A stretch of 62,314 nt of DNA from Deltaproteobacteria bacterium (GCA_029777945.1 JAKORG010000017.1:1-62314), one strand, 5' to 3'. Positions 34,908 through 45,328 are shown, counted from the stretch's first letter. Translations and numbers: made by a program. The notes: a model not told the origin generated them from the letters alone.

Positions 34908-35882
34908 TTATGAGTTGTCTTTGATTTTTTTCAGTTCTTTTATCTTTATGTGTTCTTTCAATAAAAAGAAAAAACCCATTATGTTGTATGGGATATACCA
35001 TGAGGCATGAAAGAAAATGGATGTAGTAAACCCCTGTGATTTAGGGATATCAAAAACTGTAAGAAGATAAACAAGGACAAACTGATATACACCTATATAA
35101 CCCGGTGAAGACGGGACCGCTATACCCATATTTAAAAGCGCACATACAAAGGGGACATAAAAAAAATTTAAAGATAACCCTATTGTGAGTGTGACAAAAT
35201 ATAATGCTGCGCTCATGCAAAGCCACTGTATAAAGGCAATGAAAATGTAATATAAAACAGTCAAAGGGGATTTAATCCTGGCAAGGTTCTCATGAATTTC
35301 ATAAGCCCTTTTCCCTATTTTTTCAAAGACTGGTTTACGGGTATTATATAGTTTATCTACAATGATTTTTGTTGCCTTTTTGTTGCTGAACAAAATAAAT
35401 ACACTTATGCAAACAGTGAGTAATAAAATGAGCAAATATATGGCATTTGAAATCTGGTGTGGCAAGTTCTGTTTGGGGAAAAAGACAAATGTTATAAGAA
35501 GAAGTCCAATGAGGTCAAAAAACCTATCTATTAGGACTGTGGATAATGCCAGTGAAAAGGAAAGCCCCTCTTTTTTTGATAAGACATATCCCCTTACTAC
35601 CTCCCCGATTCTTGCAGGAAGGACATTGTTTATAAAAAGGCCTATGATTAATGCAACAAAGGTATTTTTCACATGGACACGACTACCTGCTATTTTTGAC
35701 CATTTAAAGGAAGAAAAAAAAGCTGCAAGAAGAATAAAACATGTGGGGATGAAAATAAGCCTGTAGTCTGCATTTTTAAGTATTACATAAATATCTTTAA
35801 ACTGAATGTCTTTTAAAGAAAAATATAGCAACAAAATACTTATAAAAAACCCCAATATTGTAATAATTCTATTTTTGTTCAC
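34908..35882 (-). CDS. LPG_synthase_TM / UPF0104 family membrane protein (flippase-like)
   Basis: A 324-residue polytopic membrane protein of the lysylphosphatidylglycerol-synthase-TM (UPF0104, AglD-like) family, with the diagnostic LINNVLPARIGEVVRGYVLSK block (about 82-103), a second FDLIGLLLI block, and AVPSSPGYIGVYQF (about 254-267). MprF-like catalytic domains are absent, so it probably moves or binds a lipid or lipid-linked substrate. Its start overlaps the end of the EamA transporter gene by 4 nt. Confidence 0.82.
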   Translation of the reverse strand: MNKNRIITILGFFISILLLYFSLKDIQFKDIYVILKNADYRLIFIPTCFILLAAFFSSFKWSKIAGSRVHVKNTFVALIIGLFINNVLPARIGEVVRGYVLSKKEGLSFSLALSTVLIDRFFDLIGLLLITFVFFPKQNLPHQISNAIYLLILLLTVCISVFILFSNKKATKIIVDKLYNTRKPVFEKIGKRAYEIHENLARIKSPLTVLYYIFIAFIQWLCMSAALYFVTLTIGLSLNFFYVPFVCALLNMGIAVPSSPGYIGVYQFVLVYLLTVFDIPKSQGFTTSIFFHASWYIPYNIMGFFFLLKEHIKIKELKKIKDNS

Positions 35883-36799
35883 CCTTTACCCCTAAATCTT
35901 TTTAGATTAGGATATTTTTCTGATTGCATATTAGTGAAATAAATACCGACACTCACGAGGATGAGCCCGCCTATTAGTCCTAATGTTATCTCTTCCTTTG
36001 ACAATAGAACCCCAAATATCACACCGAATACAGGTGTGAGGAATGTAAAGGCTGAAAGTTTTACAACGGGATATTCATGGATTAATCTAAACCAGGCCAA
36101 ATAACTAAAAAAGGCCACCACAATACTTTGAAAAATTAAAGATAATGCAACTTCAACTGTAAGGTTTAAAATCCATTTCTTTTCAATAACCCATGCACAG
36201 ATAAAAAGAATGGGCACAGAAAACAAAAGCTGATATATGAATGTGTTTATAGGATGGACTTTCTGGGCAAGATATTTTTTTATATACAAGGTAGTGGCAG
36301 CCCAGAGAAAAGAGGCAACAATTGCAAATATATCGCCGATGAACATGGAGCTTGAATAGTAGGCAGGTTTACCTGAAAACACAAGATAAACACCTATAAA
36401 GGCACATATGAGCCCTAAGATCTTGATTAAATTGAGTTTTTCCTTTAAAAACATATGTGCCCCAATGGCAACGACAAAAGGGGAAAGATATACAAGCACT
36501 GCAGTTCGGGCAGCACCTGTATATAATACGGCAAGATAGAAAAAGACAAATTCAAGACCAAAAAGCATCCCGGTAACAAATCCATGAAACAAAATAATAC
36601 CTCTGTGCAGCACAGGTTGTTTTATTAAAAGACAATACATTATACCGAAAAAAGATGCAACAAGCGACCTTATAAATGTTGTGAAAACAGGTGAGAGCCC
36701 TGTATTTGAAAACTTGATGGCAGAATAATTTAATCCCCACAATATGGTAAGGATTAAAATAATTACAAACCCCCTTGTATCTATATGGTCTTTAGGCAT
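35879..36799 (-). CDS. EamA/DMT-family transporter
   Basis: A 306-residue, 10-TM drug/metabolite transporter with two EamA repeats. The first ends around EKLNLIKILGLICAFIGVYLV (about 115-135), and the second around SKEEITLGLIGGLILVSVGIY (near 268-288), each with the usual E-x-(9-10)-G-x-x-L-I-x-x-G pattern. It exports small metabolites or amino acids in characterised relatives; the substrate is unknown here. It is divergent from fabH. Confidence 0.85.
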   Translation of the reverse strand: MPKDHIDTRGFVIILILTILWGLNYSAIKFSNTGLSPVFTTFIRSLVASFFGIMYCLLIKQPVLHRGIILFHGFVTGMLFGLEFVFFYLAVLYTGAARTAVLVYLSPFVVAIGAHMFLKEKLNLIKILGLICAFIGVYLVFSGKPAYYSSSMFIGDIFAIVASFLWAATTLYIKKYLAQKVHPINTFIYQLLFSVPILFICAWVIEKKWILNLTVEVALSLIFQSIVVAFFSYLAWFRLIHEYPVVKLSAFTFLTPVFGVIFGVLLSKEEITLGLIGGLILVSVGIYFTNMQSEKYPNLKRFRGKG

Positions 36800-36883
36800 G
36801 GCGCACTCCCAACGTTTTCCTTGACAATCTTATACCTTTTTTGTTCTATTAAATCACTTAAAAATAGGAGGGATTAAGATTAA

Positions 36884-37870
36884 ATGAAAAAAACAGGTAT
36901 TGTAGGAACAGGTTCTTATCTACCTGAAAGAATAATGACAAATTTTGATATTGAAAAATTTCTCGATACATCTGACGAATGGATATATACAAGGACAGGT
37001 ATTAAGGAAAGAAGGATAGCAGAAGAAAATCAGGCTACTTCAGATTTATGTAAAGTTGCATCTGAGAAGGCAATGGAGGCAGCAGGAATAAAACCTGATA
37101 ATATTGACCTTATTATACTTGCCACAATAACCCCTGACACACATTGTCCTGCAGGGGCAAACTGGCTGGAGGCAAAATTAGGATGCCATAAAGCCGTTTC
37201 CTTTGATATAACGGCTGCCTGCAGTGGTTTTATCTTTGCCCTCCATGTGGCCGATAGAATGATAAAGTCAGGCACAAATAAGGTTGCCCTTGTTGTTGCC
37301 GGTGAGATTATGAGCAGAGTTGTAAACTGGAAAGAAAGGGAAAGCTGTATATTGTGGGGTGATGGTGCAGGTGCAGCAATAATAACTGAGACATCTCAGG
37401 GTGCTGAGATCCTATCCACACACATACACACAGATGGAGCAAACGGTGATACATTACTTATGCCAGGAGGGGGTTCAAAGACAACACCCATTTCTTATGA
37501 AAGTGTAGACAAAGGATTGCATTATCTTAAAATGATTGAGGCAAACAAATCTTTTAAAGTAGCGGTAAATAGATTTGCAGAGGCATGTGAGGAGGCTGTT
37601 AATGCAAATAATTACAGGATAGAAGACGTTGATGTAATAATACCTCATCAGGCAAATTTAAGAATCATCCAAGGTATGGCGAAAAAATTAAAAGTTTCAG
37701 AAGAAAAGGTATACATGACCATAGAAAAATATGGTAATATATCATCGGCTACTGTGCCAATAGCCCTTGACGAGGCTGTAAGAGACGGCACAATTAAAAA
37801 GAGTAGTCTTGTTTTACTTACTGCCTTTGGTGGAGGGCTTACCTGGGGTAGTTCTTTGATAAGATGGTGA
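36884..37870 (+). CDS. fabH: 3-oxoacyl-ACP synthase III (KAS III)
   Basis: A 328-residue FabH. The catalytic triad is visible: Cys113 in ITAACSGF, His near 255 in IIPHQANLRI, and Asn near 284 in YGNISSATVP. The N-terminal SYLPERIMTN and DEWIYTRTGIKERR blocks are standard. It condenses acetyl-CoA (or another acyl-CoA) with malonyl-ACP to start fatty-acid synthesis. No other fab genes are adjacent. TAGGAGG precedes the ATG, and TTGACA at 36821 is a candidate -35. Confidence 0.94.
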   Translation: MKKTGIVGTGSYLPERIMTNFDIEKFLDTSDEWIYTRTGIKERRIAEENQATSDLCKVASEKAMEAAGIKPDNIDLIILATITPDTHCPAGANWLEAKLGCHKAVSFDITAACSGFIFALHVADRMIKSGTNKVALVVAGEIMSRVVNWKERESCILWGDGAGAAIITETSQGAEILSTHIHTDGANGDTLLMPGGGSKTTPISYESVDKGLHYLKMIEANKSFKVAVNRFAEACEEAVNANNYRIEDVDVIIPHQANLRIIQGMAKKLKVSEEKVYMTIEKYGNISSATVPIALDEAVRDGTIKKSSLVLLTAFGGGLTWGSSLIRW

Positions 37871-37920
37871 TTAAGAAGTGATAACTGACAAAGAACGAGT
37901 GGTATTCACTCTTTCTATAC

Positions 37921-38007
37921 GGAGGGATGGCTGAGCGGCCGAAAGCGGCGGTCTTGAAAACCGTTGGGCGTTTACGCGCCCCGTGGGTTCGAATCCTACT
38001 CCCTCCG
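37921..38007 (+). tRNA. tRNA-Ser (anticodon UGA)
   Basis: An 87-nt cloverleaf: acceptor GGAGGGA (37921-37927) with TCCCTCC (38000-38006) and discriminator G; D-arm GCTGAGCGGC; anticodon loop CTTGAAA with TGA at 37955-37957; a long variable arm (GGGCGTTTACGCGCCC) as expected for serine; TΨC loop GGTTCGAATCC. CCA is not encoded. A T run directly follows. Confidence 0.97.
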
Positions 38008-38009
38008 TT

Positions 38010-38248
38010 TTTTTATTAATTCTTAACACTTCACATAATTTCTTAAAGGTTTTTAAGGTCTTATTCACCAATATATAAGTAATCCAGGTGTGGCTCAAAC
38101 CCTCATGGCCATTATTAACACTCGCCACTTTGGATATATCCTGCCCAATGTGGTGTGAAACTGTACTTCTCTTAGAGAAAACAATCTTGAAATTTCTCAA
38201 AACCAATTGGCAAAAGACTTGGATCATAGCATCAACTTTTTCTTTCAT
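38010..38248 (-). pseudogene. Possible tyrosine-recombinase (integrase) remnant beside tRNA-Ser
   Basis: On the strand opposite the tRNA, the stretch NNGHEGLSHTWITYILVN then KTLKTFKKL resembles the C-terminal LLGHxxxxTTxxYTHV motif of XerC-like recombinases, but the tyrosine context is degraded and no catalytic Arg or upstream domain is found. The position next to a tRNA 3' end is where integrases usually sit. Weak evidence; the downstream part of the same frame is only tRNA antisense. Confidence 0.25.
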
Positions 38249-38356
38249 AATTGGTAACTGGATGGATAAGTTTTAAGAATGACAGTTATATTTTTGCTAA
38301 TAATTCTAAGATGATTTGTTTTTGATAGAAGCTATTCTAGGCCCTGAAAAATCGTA

Positions 38357-39724
38357 TTAACCCTGTTTTTTAAATTTAATCAGACGAAATAGAAGGTTAC
38401 CAGCTAAAATCCTTCTGTATATTTTACTTGCACGAATGTCATCAATGGGAGAGATTGCAGCCTCGACTATCGGTATCAGAGTCTTGAACGTATCTTTAGA
38501 TAAAGGTTTGCCTGTAATGGCAGTTTCTGCCTCAATAGACTCTACCACTGTAGGTCCAACGCTACCCCACGCAAACCTTGCTTTCTCCACAATACCATTT
38601 TCCGAATACCTTAACAGGGCTGCAAGGCTTGCAATGGATATGGTAAGAGATTGACGTTGTCCAACCTTTTCGAAATGTTGGATATTGTAGATATTGCTGT
38701 CGTGGAGCCACACACCGTATAAAATCTCTCCATCCTTTAATGCTGTTTTTCCCGGTCCTAATATAAAATCTTTGATAGGCATGTATCTTATATATTCTTT
38801 TGACCTTATCTCCATCTGTGCATTAAGTACATATAAGGGTGGCAGGCTATCGCCTGCTGGAGAGGCTGTGCAGATATTGCCTCCAATTGTGCCCATATTT
38901 CTTATAGAAGGTGAACCAATGGACTTTAATGCCTTTGTAAGCACAGGGAATTTTTGCTGAATTATCGGATTCAGAATCAATTGGCTGTGGGTAGAGCATG
39001 CACCGATAAATACGTTGCCTTTACTTTCATATACGTTATGAAGCTCTTCAATTCTTTCCAGACAGAGAAGGTGAAAACCCTTTAATGCATGGGAACCCCT
39101 TAATTTAACAAGCATGTCAGTTCCACCAGCGTAGAGCATTGTATACGGTCGTTTTTGTATTATGTGCCATAGTTCATCCAGTGTTTCGGGGAGATAAGAA
39201 TTAATATCAGATTTCCTCTGCAATCTTATTCCAGAAACAGGATGCTTTTTTCTTCTATCAGTTCTTTCAGTTCTTTTTGCTGCGACCTCTATGGCCTCAA
39301 CAATCTTTTGATATCCTGTGCAACGGCAAAGGTTACCGCTTATTGCCTCTCTGATTTTTCTCCTTGATGGTGTGTGGTTTTTTGTCAGAAGTGCATGGGC
39401 TGTTATAACCATGCCAGGGGTGCAGAATCCACATTGAACAGCACCATATGCTACAAAAGCCTCTTGTATGGGGTGCATGGTCCCATCCTTTTGAAGGCCT
39501 TCAATGGTTGTGATGTTTTTGTCTTGGAGCTGAATGGCACACATAAGGCAGGCGAGCCTGGTTTTTCCGTCAACGTAAATGGTGCATGCGCCGCAGTCAC
39601 CGGCACCGCAACCCTCCTTCGTCCCTGTCAAGCGCATATCTTCACGGAGAATATCAATTACTCTTCTTTCTGGTTCTGCATCAATCTCTACAAATTTATT
39701 GTTTAAGATAAAGCTGATCTTCAC
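38357..39724 (-). CDS. Molybdenum hydroxylase fused 2Fe-2S + FAD subunit
   Basis: A 455-residue fusion. Residues 1-150 are the small subunit with two 2Fe-2S clusters (C39, C44, C47, C59; C98, C101, C133, C135). Residues 175-455 are the CoxM-type FAD domain, with YAGGTDM (about 197-203) and TIGGNICTASPAGD (near 275), then the flavin C-terminal domain. There is no GltD-like insertion and no extra Fe4S4 cysteines, unlike the paralogous system at 27.4-32.6 kb. It overlaps the end of the molybdopterin subunit gene by 4 nt and is the last gene of the operon. This arrangement is typical of catabolic purine or N-heterocycle dehydrogenases. Confidence 0.92.
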   Translation of the reverse strand: MKISFILNNKFVEIDAEPERRVIDILREDMRLTGTKEGCGAGDCGACTIYVDGKTRLACLMCAIQLQDKNITTIEGLQKDGTMHPIQEAFVAYGAVQCGFCTPGMVITAHALLTKNHTPSRRKIREAISGNLCRCTGYQKIVEAIEVAAKRTERTDRRKKHPVSGIRLQRKSDINSYLPETLDELWHIIQKRPYTMLYAGGTDMLVKLRGSHALKGFHLLCLERIEELHNVYESKGNVFIGACSTHSQLILNPIIQQKFPVLTKALKSIGSPSIRNMGTIGGNICTASPAGDSLPPLYVLNAQMEIRSKEYIRYMPIKDFILGPGKTALKDGEILYGVWLHDSNIYNIQHFEKVGQRQSLTISIASLAALLRYSENGIVEKARFAWGSVGPTVVESIEAETAITGKPLSKDTFKTLIPIVEAAISPIDDIRASKIYRRILAGNLLFRLIKFKKQG

Positions 39725-42023
39725 TTCGCTTCCCCTTCTGTTTTGTTTGTGTAAAGAAGTAACAAAATCTTTTCTGCTGTAAAGGGCGCACTAAAAATTC
39801 TTTTTTTGCATGCATCGGCAATAGCATTTGCTATGGCAGGTAAGGGCCCGCTTGTAGCAACCTCTCCCACTCCTTTCAGACCAAAGGGTCCTGACTCTTC
39901 TTCTGTTTCAACACATATGGATATGATTTCAGGGACATCCTTTGCAGTAGGGATGGTGTATGTGGCAAGGTTTTCCGTAAGCACCTTGCCTTTTTCAATT
40001 ATAAATGATTCGGTTAATGCATAACCTATTCCCTGGGCAATTGCCCCCTGTATCTGCTGTTCGTATAGCTGTGGATTTATGACCCTTCCTGCGTCTGTTG
40101 CTGCAATGTATGCCTTTACTTCAATCCTGCCTGTAATTATGTCAATTTCAGTATATACAAGGTGGCACCCATAAGAATATATAAGGTGAGGCCCCATGTA
40201 TATTATGTCGAGTTTGTCCTGGACCGTAGGCATCCTGAAATACTCTGTAAAAACTCGATCCGAATCATTAAAAAGCCGTGCTATCTCCATAAAAGGGATT
40301 ATGGTGCCTGATGGTATATGTTTAACATGACCCGGTTCAAGAAGATAATCATCTACAGTGGAACCTTCGATAAGTAGCGATGCCTTTTCCAAAAGGGCTT
40401 TTTTCAATTTATATGTGACACCTATTAATGCATTTCCATATGTATAGGTCGTTCTGCTTGCAGAAGAGGAGCCGCTCGGTAAAGTACGAGCTGTATCAGG
40501 TAAAACCATTTCCATTTCCGATTCATTCTGTGCAAGGATATGACCTGCAATGTGCATATATGTACTTGCATTCCCCTGTCCCATGTCAACAACCCCTGCA
40601 TAGACCCTTATCTTTCCTTTATCTGTAATTTCTATCTTAGCTGTTGCCTGATCGGGTATCGTGGGAGGATAGCCCATGGCATGGGCCATACATGCTACAC
40701 CAGTACCCCTTATCTTGTAGGGTCCAGCATTTTTCTTCCATCTATTTCTGTTCCTCCATAGAGGGTGTTTTTTTATTTTTTTTATGCATTCTGAAATTCC
40801 TACAGAATGCGTGAGGGTTACACCAATACAGTTTTTGTCACCCCTTGTAACAGCATTTTTTAGACGTAATTCAAGGGGGTTCATATTGAGTTTCAATGCA
40901 AGCATATCCATCATTTGTTCCATAGCATAGGTAACCTGGGGGACACCAAAACCGCGGAAAGGTCCGCCTACAGGATTGTTTGTATATACACACAGCCGTT
41001 AATGCTTACATTGGGTATGCGGTATGCAGAACCTGCATGTTCTGCCCCGAGTGTCATAATCTCCCCTCCAAGGGAGGCATAGGCGCCTCCGTTATAAAAG
41101 AGTCTGCATACCAGGGCCTTAAGCCTTCCATCTGAATCTGCCCCAATTGTGTAATACATCTTTGCAGAAAGACGTTTTACACTGGCAAGAAAGCTTTCTT
41201 CCCTGCTCCACCACATCTTTACAGGTCTGCCGTGAGAATGGAGTATTGCAAGCCCGAGAAGGCACTGAACCGTGATACCATCTTTTCCGCCAAAGGCACC
41301 ACCGAGATAGGGTGCAATAACCCTTATTTTTTCCATATCCATTCCAAGAACAAAAGATACTTCGTGCAGATCACGGAATGGGGTCTGTGTTGATGCAACA
41401 ATTGTTATTGTTCCATCTTCTTCCTGGTAAACCCACCCTGCCTCTGTCTCAAGATAGGCATGCTCCTGAAATGGCACATCGAATGTGCCTTCGATCACTA
41501 TATCACACCCATGCAATGCATCGGCACCGGCTCCTGTTTCAATTGATACTTTTCTTATCACATTTCCATCTGCAAACTCTTCGTGAATTATAGGTGCATC
41601 AGGCGAAAGGGCCTCTTCCATATCAAATACACCTGGTAATGGCTCGTAATCAAAGGTGATATTTTTAATTGCCTGCATTAAAGCTTCCTTATTTTCAGCC
41701 AGAACCAGTGCAACGGGATCTCCGGCATAACAAATCTTTTTATCTGCAAGCACAGGCTGGTCCTTGCGAACTATGCCTATTCTATTTACTCCAGGAATAT
41801 CTCTATACGTGAGTACTGTAAATACACCGGAAATATTCTTTGCCTTTTCAATATAGATATCTTTCAATATAGCATGGGGTATGCCTGCCCTTTTAACACC
41901 GGCCCAGAGAAATTTTTCACCATAGTAATCTGTTGCATACCGTTCCTTACCCGTTACCTTGGTATGAGCATCTACCCTTGGTACTGGCTCTCCTATTGTG
42001 AGTTGTTTCTGCTTTATTTCCAT
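39721..42023 (-). pseudogene. Molybdenum hydroxylase large subunit, split by a TA-dinucleotide frameshift
   Basis: One XdhA-type gene is read as two frames: 40968-42023 (351 codons) and 39721-40923 (400 codons). The first ends soon after YRIPNVSING; the second frame then continues with the expected NNPVGGPFRGFGVPQVTYAMEQ-type sequence. The break lies at a TATATA tract near 40981-40988: removing one TA restores ...V-Y-T-N-N-P-V-G-G. Other motifs are intact: GGAFGGKDG in the first part, GQGNASTYMHIAGH and the catalytic-Glu region KGVGEVATSGPLPAI in the second. It may be a recent inactivation, a slippage-prone switch, or a sequencing error. The intact protein would be about 767 residues, like its paralog at 29.7-32.1 kb. 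Confidence 0.85.
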
Positions 42024-42027
42024 TGTT

Positions 42028-43032
42028 TCAATGTTGTGTTCTTTCCCAGTCAGCCCTTATGAAAGTAAGAATCTTTTTTGCACGGCTACTGTATAGGTTT
42101 ATTCCGTCCCAGTTAGGTTTTCCATATATCTTCTGCATGAAGATACCATCTGCATCAAACCACCTCGGAAGGGTTCCACCAAGAAAATAGCCTTTTGTGC
42201 GAAGGACATCTATTGCCCTGCCAATCCATGAACAATCAAGCCTTAAAAAAACCTGGGAGACATACATGCCCTTTACAATAAGCCTTTTTTCAACATTTTC
42301 TATAAAAGAACCTATATCTTCGCCAATTGTGGTAATTGTAAGACGGTTCACCCTTGCAAACTCAAAGAAGCTGTGGTTGCCAGTTGTTATTGAATCAGAT
42401 GGTATGTCTGCCTTAGAAGGTATTAAGGTTCGTTTTCTTTTTGAATCCAAGTAGAGAAATTCTAATTCTTTTGTGTAAACTTCAGGGACAAATATATCCT
42501 GGGGTTTATCCTTCAAGCATAGAAAATGTATGGTTGTCGAAACTCTACCTGAACTACTTGCTTCTCTGGTATAAGCTTCAAAAGGCATCAAATCTATCTC
42601 TATGCCTGTTTCTAAATATCCATTATGAACCACCATCTTTTGAATCTTTGTATGATTACAGACAGATTCACCGAATATCTCTTCCAGTTCAAACTCCCCA
42701 GAAAGCCTTTCAGACAGATACTGAAAGAGCATGGTGGCTATATTCTTCCCTCTGTATTCTGGTAGAACAATTCCCGCACCTGCCTCGTAGATTTTATGAT
42801 ATACTGGAGATGAGCGATAGATAGCCATTACCCCGATAACCTCATTTCTATCATTTAAAGCAACTACAGGATAGAAATTTCCCTTAATAAATTCTTCCTG
42901 GAGCATATCTGGATCATAGACGCTCTTTATTGGATATCCGTCACCATATACCTCACTGAAACATTTAGCAATTCCCTTGCCGTATTCACGTCTGTACTTA
43001 TCAATTGTTATTTCCTTATCTGTTGTTGCCAT
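42028..43032 (-). CDS. GNAT-family acetyltransferase with an additional C-terminal domain
   Basis: A 334-residue protein. Residues about 10-150 are a GNAT domain with the acetyl-CoA-binding motif LPEYRGKNIATMLF (about 90-103). Residues 180-334 form a second module (FARVNRLTITTIGEDIG; VFLRLDCSWIGRAIDVLRTKGYFLGGTLPRW) that also appears at the C terminus of the 431-residue protein at 45325-46620. No known name. The gene lies 4 nt upstream of the molybdenum hydroxylase large subunit, within the same operon, so it is likely to modify the pathway's substrate or a regulator. Confidence 0.7.
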   Translation of the reverse strand: MATTDKEITIDKYRREYGKGIAKCFSEVYGDGYPIKSVYDPDMLQEEFIKGNFYPVVALNDRNEVIGVMAIYRSSPVYHKIYEAGAGIVLPEYRGKNIATMLFQYLSERLSGEFELEEIFGESVCNHTKIQKMVVHNGYLETGIEIDLMPFEAYTREASSSGRVSTTIHFLCLKDKPQDIFVPEVYTKELEFLYLDSKRKRTLIPSKADIPSDSITTGNHSFFEFARVNRLTITTIGEDIGSFIENVEKRLIVKGMYVSQVFLRLDCSWIGRAIDVLRTKGYFLGGTLPRWFDADGIFMQKIYGKPNWDGINLYSSRAKKILTFIRADWERTQH

Positions 43033-43051
43033 ATCAGCCCCTCATTATTAT

Positions 43052-44224
43052 CTATTTTCGTTTTGCAATCAACGGTATTAAGCTTACCGAAAGTATGGAA
43101 GCGATGCCAGTGAATGAAAATAGTACAGTGAAATTATACATATTGAGAATGGACGTAGCCACAATCGGTCCTATAAAGAAACCAAGATCCCTTGTCTCTA
43201 TAATAAGATTGAGGTTTATACCCCTTATAGCAGGATCAGAAATATCAAAGGTAATACTGTTTATCAGAGGAAACATAACGCCAATGCCGATACCGAAAAA
43301 AAAGGCACAAAGGTAAAGCATTTTCATTGAATTAGCCATTCCTATCAATAAATAACAGAGCCCTGTAAAGATAGTGGCCATGGAGAACAGGATATATTTA
43401 TTGGTTTTATCAAGTAGATGCCCTGCAGCAAGCCTCACACAGATCATGGTAATAGCATAGATGGTAAAGAAATATCCAATATCCTTTGCACCCAAGTGGA
43501 TGGCAAAACTTTTTAAGAAATAGTAAAGGATAGAAAATGCGATGAAAGTGACTATGGAGACTGAAATGAGAGCCAAAATCCTCCTATTTTTCAGGTTAGC
43601 AAGCATGTCTTTGAAAGAAACCCTGCCTTTATATTCTGTGTTTATGCTCGTATCATGGAACGACCTTTGATTGATAAAAAAAAGTAACGGGAATACAGGA
43701 ATCATGAGAAGGGCAGCAAATATGAATGTTGCCTCGTAGCTTTTAAAAAACGAAAGAATCCATTCCACTGCGTAGGGAATTACAGTATAGGGCAAAAGAA
43801 AACTGACAGATATGATGCCAAATGCCTGGGCACTGCGACCATGAGGTATAAAAAGGACTGTATAGGCAGTGAGGGCGCTGGATATGATGACAACACTGAT
43901 GCCATGGATACATCTCACGAGGATCATAGGGATGAGTGTATTAACAAAAGCATACCCAAGAAGGGAGAAAAAAACGAGTCCAGCACTCCAGAGTATTGTG
44001 ATAGGTGCATTTTGTGCAGTAAAAAAGGGGCTTATCAGAGGTCTTAATATAAGTGCGATAAGGGCATCGAGACCTATAAGGAAGCCGAACCATTGCGGGT
44101 CAATATCAAGGGTTTTCAGGTAGTTGTAATAGTTAAAGAAGATGGCAAGGTTGCTGAAGATGAGGAAGTATATTGTGTTTAAAAAAAAGAAACGTTTTGA
44201 AAAAAATATGTCAGTCCTTTCCAT
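43052..44224 (-). CDS. MFS transporter
   Basis: A 390-residue, 12-TM major facilitator. Signatures are RCIHGISVVIISSALTAYTVLFIP (about 108-131) and, in the second half, AAGHLLDKTNKY. It directly abuts the aminotransferase gene and precedes the GNAT gene by 19 nt, so it belongs to the molybdenum hydroxylase operon and probably moves its substrate or product. It is distinct from the MFS gene at 32.7 kb. Confidence 0.83.
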   Translation of the reverse strand: MERTDIFFSKRFFFLNTIYFLIFSNLAIFFNYYNYLKTLDIDPQWFGFLIGLDALIALILRPLISPFFTAQNAPITILWSAGLVFFSLLGYAFVNTLIPMILVRCIHGISVVIISSALTAYTVLFIPHGRSAQAFGIISVSFLLPYTVIPYAVEWILSFFKSYEATFIFAALLMIPVFPLLFFINQRSFHDTSINTEYKGRVSFKDMLANLKNRRILALISVSIVTFIAFSILYYFLKSFAIHLGAKDIGYFFTIYAITMICVRLAAGHLLDKTNKYILFSMATIFTGLCYLLIGMANSMKMLYLCAFFFGIGIGVMFPLINSITFDISDPAIRGINLNLIIETRDLGFFIGPIVATSILNMYNFTVLFSFTGIASILSVSLIPLIAKRK

Positions 44225-45328
44225 TTATAGTATCTTCTTGAGACCATTAATAAAGGCCTCCATAATCGGAAGCCCTGATATGGTAACACGAATATGGTTT
44301 GGGAAACGGAATCCTGTCATGGTGCGCACCATTATTCCTTGATTCATAAGCTTTCTATATGCGAGTGTATCGTTTATGGGGAGTCTTATCATGATGTAAT
44401 TTCCTTCTCCGATTATATAGGGAAGCCCCATGCGTATCAGCTCCTTTCTTAAAAAATCCTTCCCATCCTTCACATACTTTCGTGTTTTTGCTATGTGTTC
44501 CATATCATCGAGTGCAGCATGGGCTGCCTCCTGTGCAATGGCATTTACTGAATAGACAACGCAGGTCTTTCGTATGGTGTTCACCACGTCAAGATTGCCT
44601 GCAAGATAACCGATTCTCAATCCTGCAAGTCCGTACATTTTAGAGAATGTTCTGAATACAACAAGATTGGGATATTCAGGGATGAGAGAGATGCAGTCAG
44701 GATAGTCTTCCTTTTCTACAAATTCAAAATATGCCTCATCCACCACCACAATATTCCTGTTGTCTATTCTATCGAGGAACCTCTTTAGCCTCTCCTTATC
44801 CCAGTATGTCCCTGTAGGGTTATTGGGATTACAGATAAATATTATCTTTGTCCTTTTATCTATACGCTCAAGTATTCCTTCATCATCAAAGGCATAGTCA
44901 CGAAGGGGAACAAGTCGTGCCTCAAAGCCTGAAAATGTTGCAACCCATTCATATACTGCGAAGGTCTTATCAGCAGTGATTATATTATCGCCTTTCTGGC
45001 AGAATGCCTTAACCACGAAGGTTATCACCTCGTTTGCACCATTTCCTATAAGGAATTGGTCAGGATCCATGTGAAATCTATTTGCAAGTTTCTGCCTCAG
45101 ATAATAAGAATCGCCACTGGGGTATATTGCTGCTCGAGATGGTGTAAATTTTTTTATAACCTCCTGTGCAGCAGGTGGTGCTCCAAGAGAGTTTTCATTG
45201 TTATTGAGTCTATATAAGAACGGGGTGTGATAGAGCTTTTTTAGTTCTTCATCGGGCTTACTGGGAATGTAGGCTTCAAATGATTTTATATAGGAGGGAA
45301 CGAGCCTGTCAAGGGAAAGCGGTTTCAT
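44225..45328 (-). CDS. HisC-like PLP aminotransferase (class I/II)
   Basis: A 367-residue fold-type I aminotransferase most like histidinol-phosphate aminotransferase. CNPNNPTG (166-173), VVDEAYFEF (195-203; Asp197 contacts the PLP ring nitrogen), and the PLP lysine Lys230 in FRTFSKMYGLAGLRIGY are all present, as is NENSLGAPP near the N terminus. No other histidine genes are near, and it sits in a catabolic-looking operon, so another amine or phosphonate/amino acid substrate is as likely as histidinol phosphate. It overlaps the upstream gene by 4 nt. Confidence 0.85.
   Translation of the reverse strand: MKPLSLDRLVPSYIKSFEAYIPSKPDEELKKLYHTPFLYRLNNNENSLGAPPAAQEVIKKFTPSRAAIYPSGDSYYLRQKLANRFHMDPDQFLIGNGANEVITFVVKAFCQKGDNIITADKTFAVYEWVATFSGFEARLVPLRDYAFDDEGILERIDKRTKIIFICNPNNPTGTYWDKERLKRFLDRIDNRNIVVVDEAYFEFVEKEDYPDCISLIPEYPNLVVFRTFSKMYGLAGLRIGYLAGNLDVVNTIRKTCVVYSVNAIAQEAAHAALDDMEHIAKTRKYVKDGKDFLRKELIRMGLPYIIGEGNYIMIRLPINDTLAYRKLMNQGIMVRTMTGFRFPNHIRVTISGLPIMEAFINGLKKIL

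Noticed and set aside
37871-38020. Minus-strand open frame across tRNA-Ser containing EGVGFEPTGRVNAQRFSRPP
   Set aside because: This is the well-known translation of the strand opposite a tRNA-Ser gene, not a protein gene.
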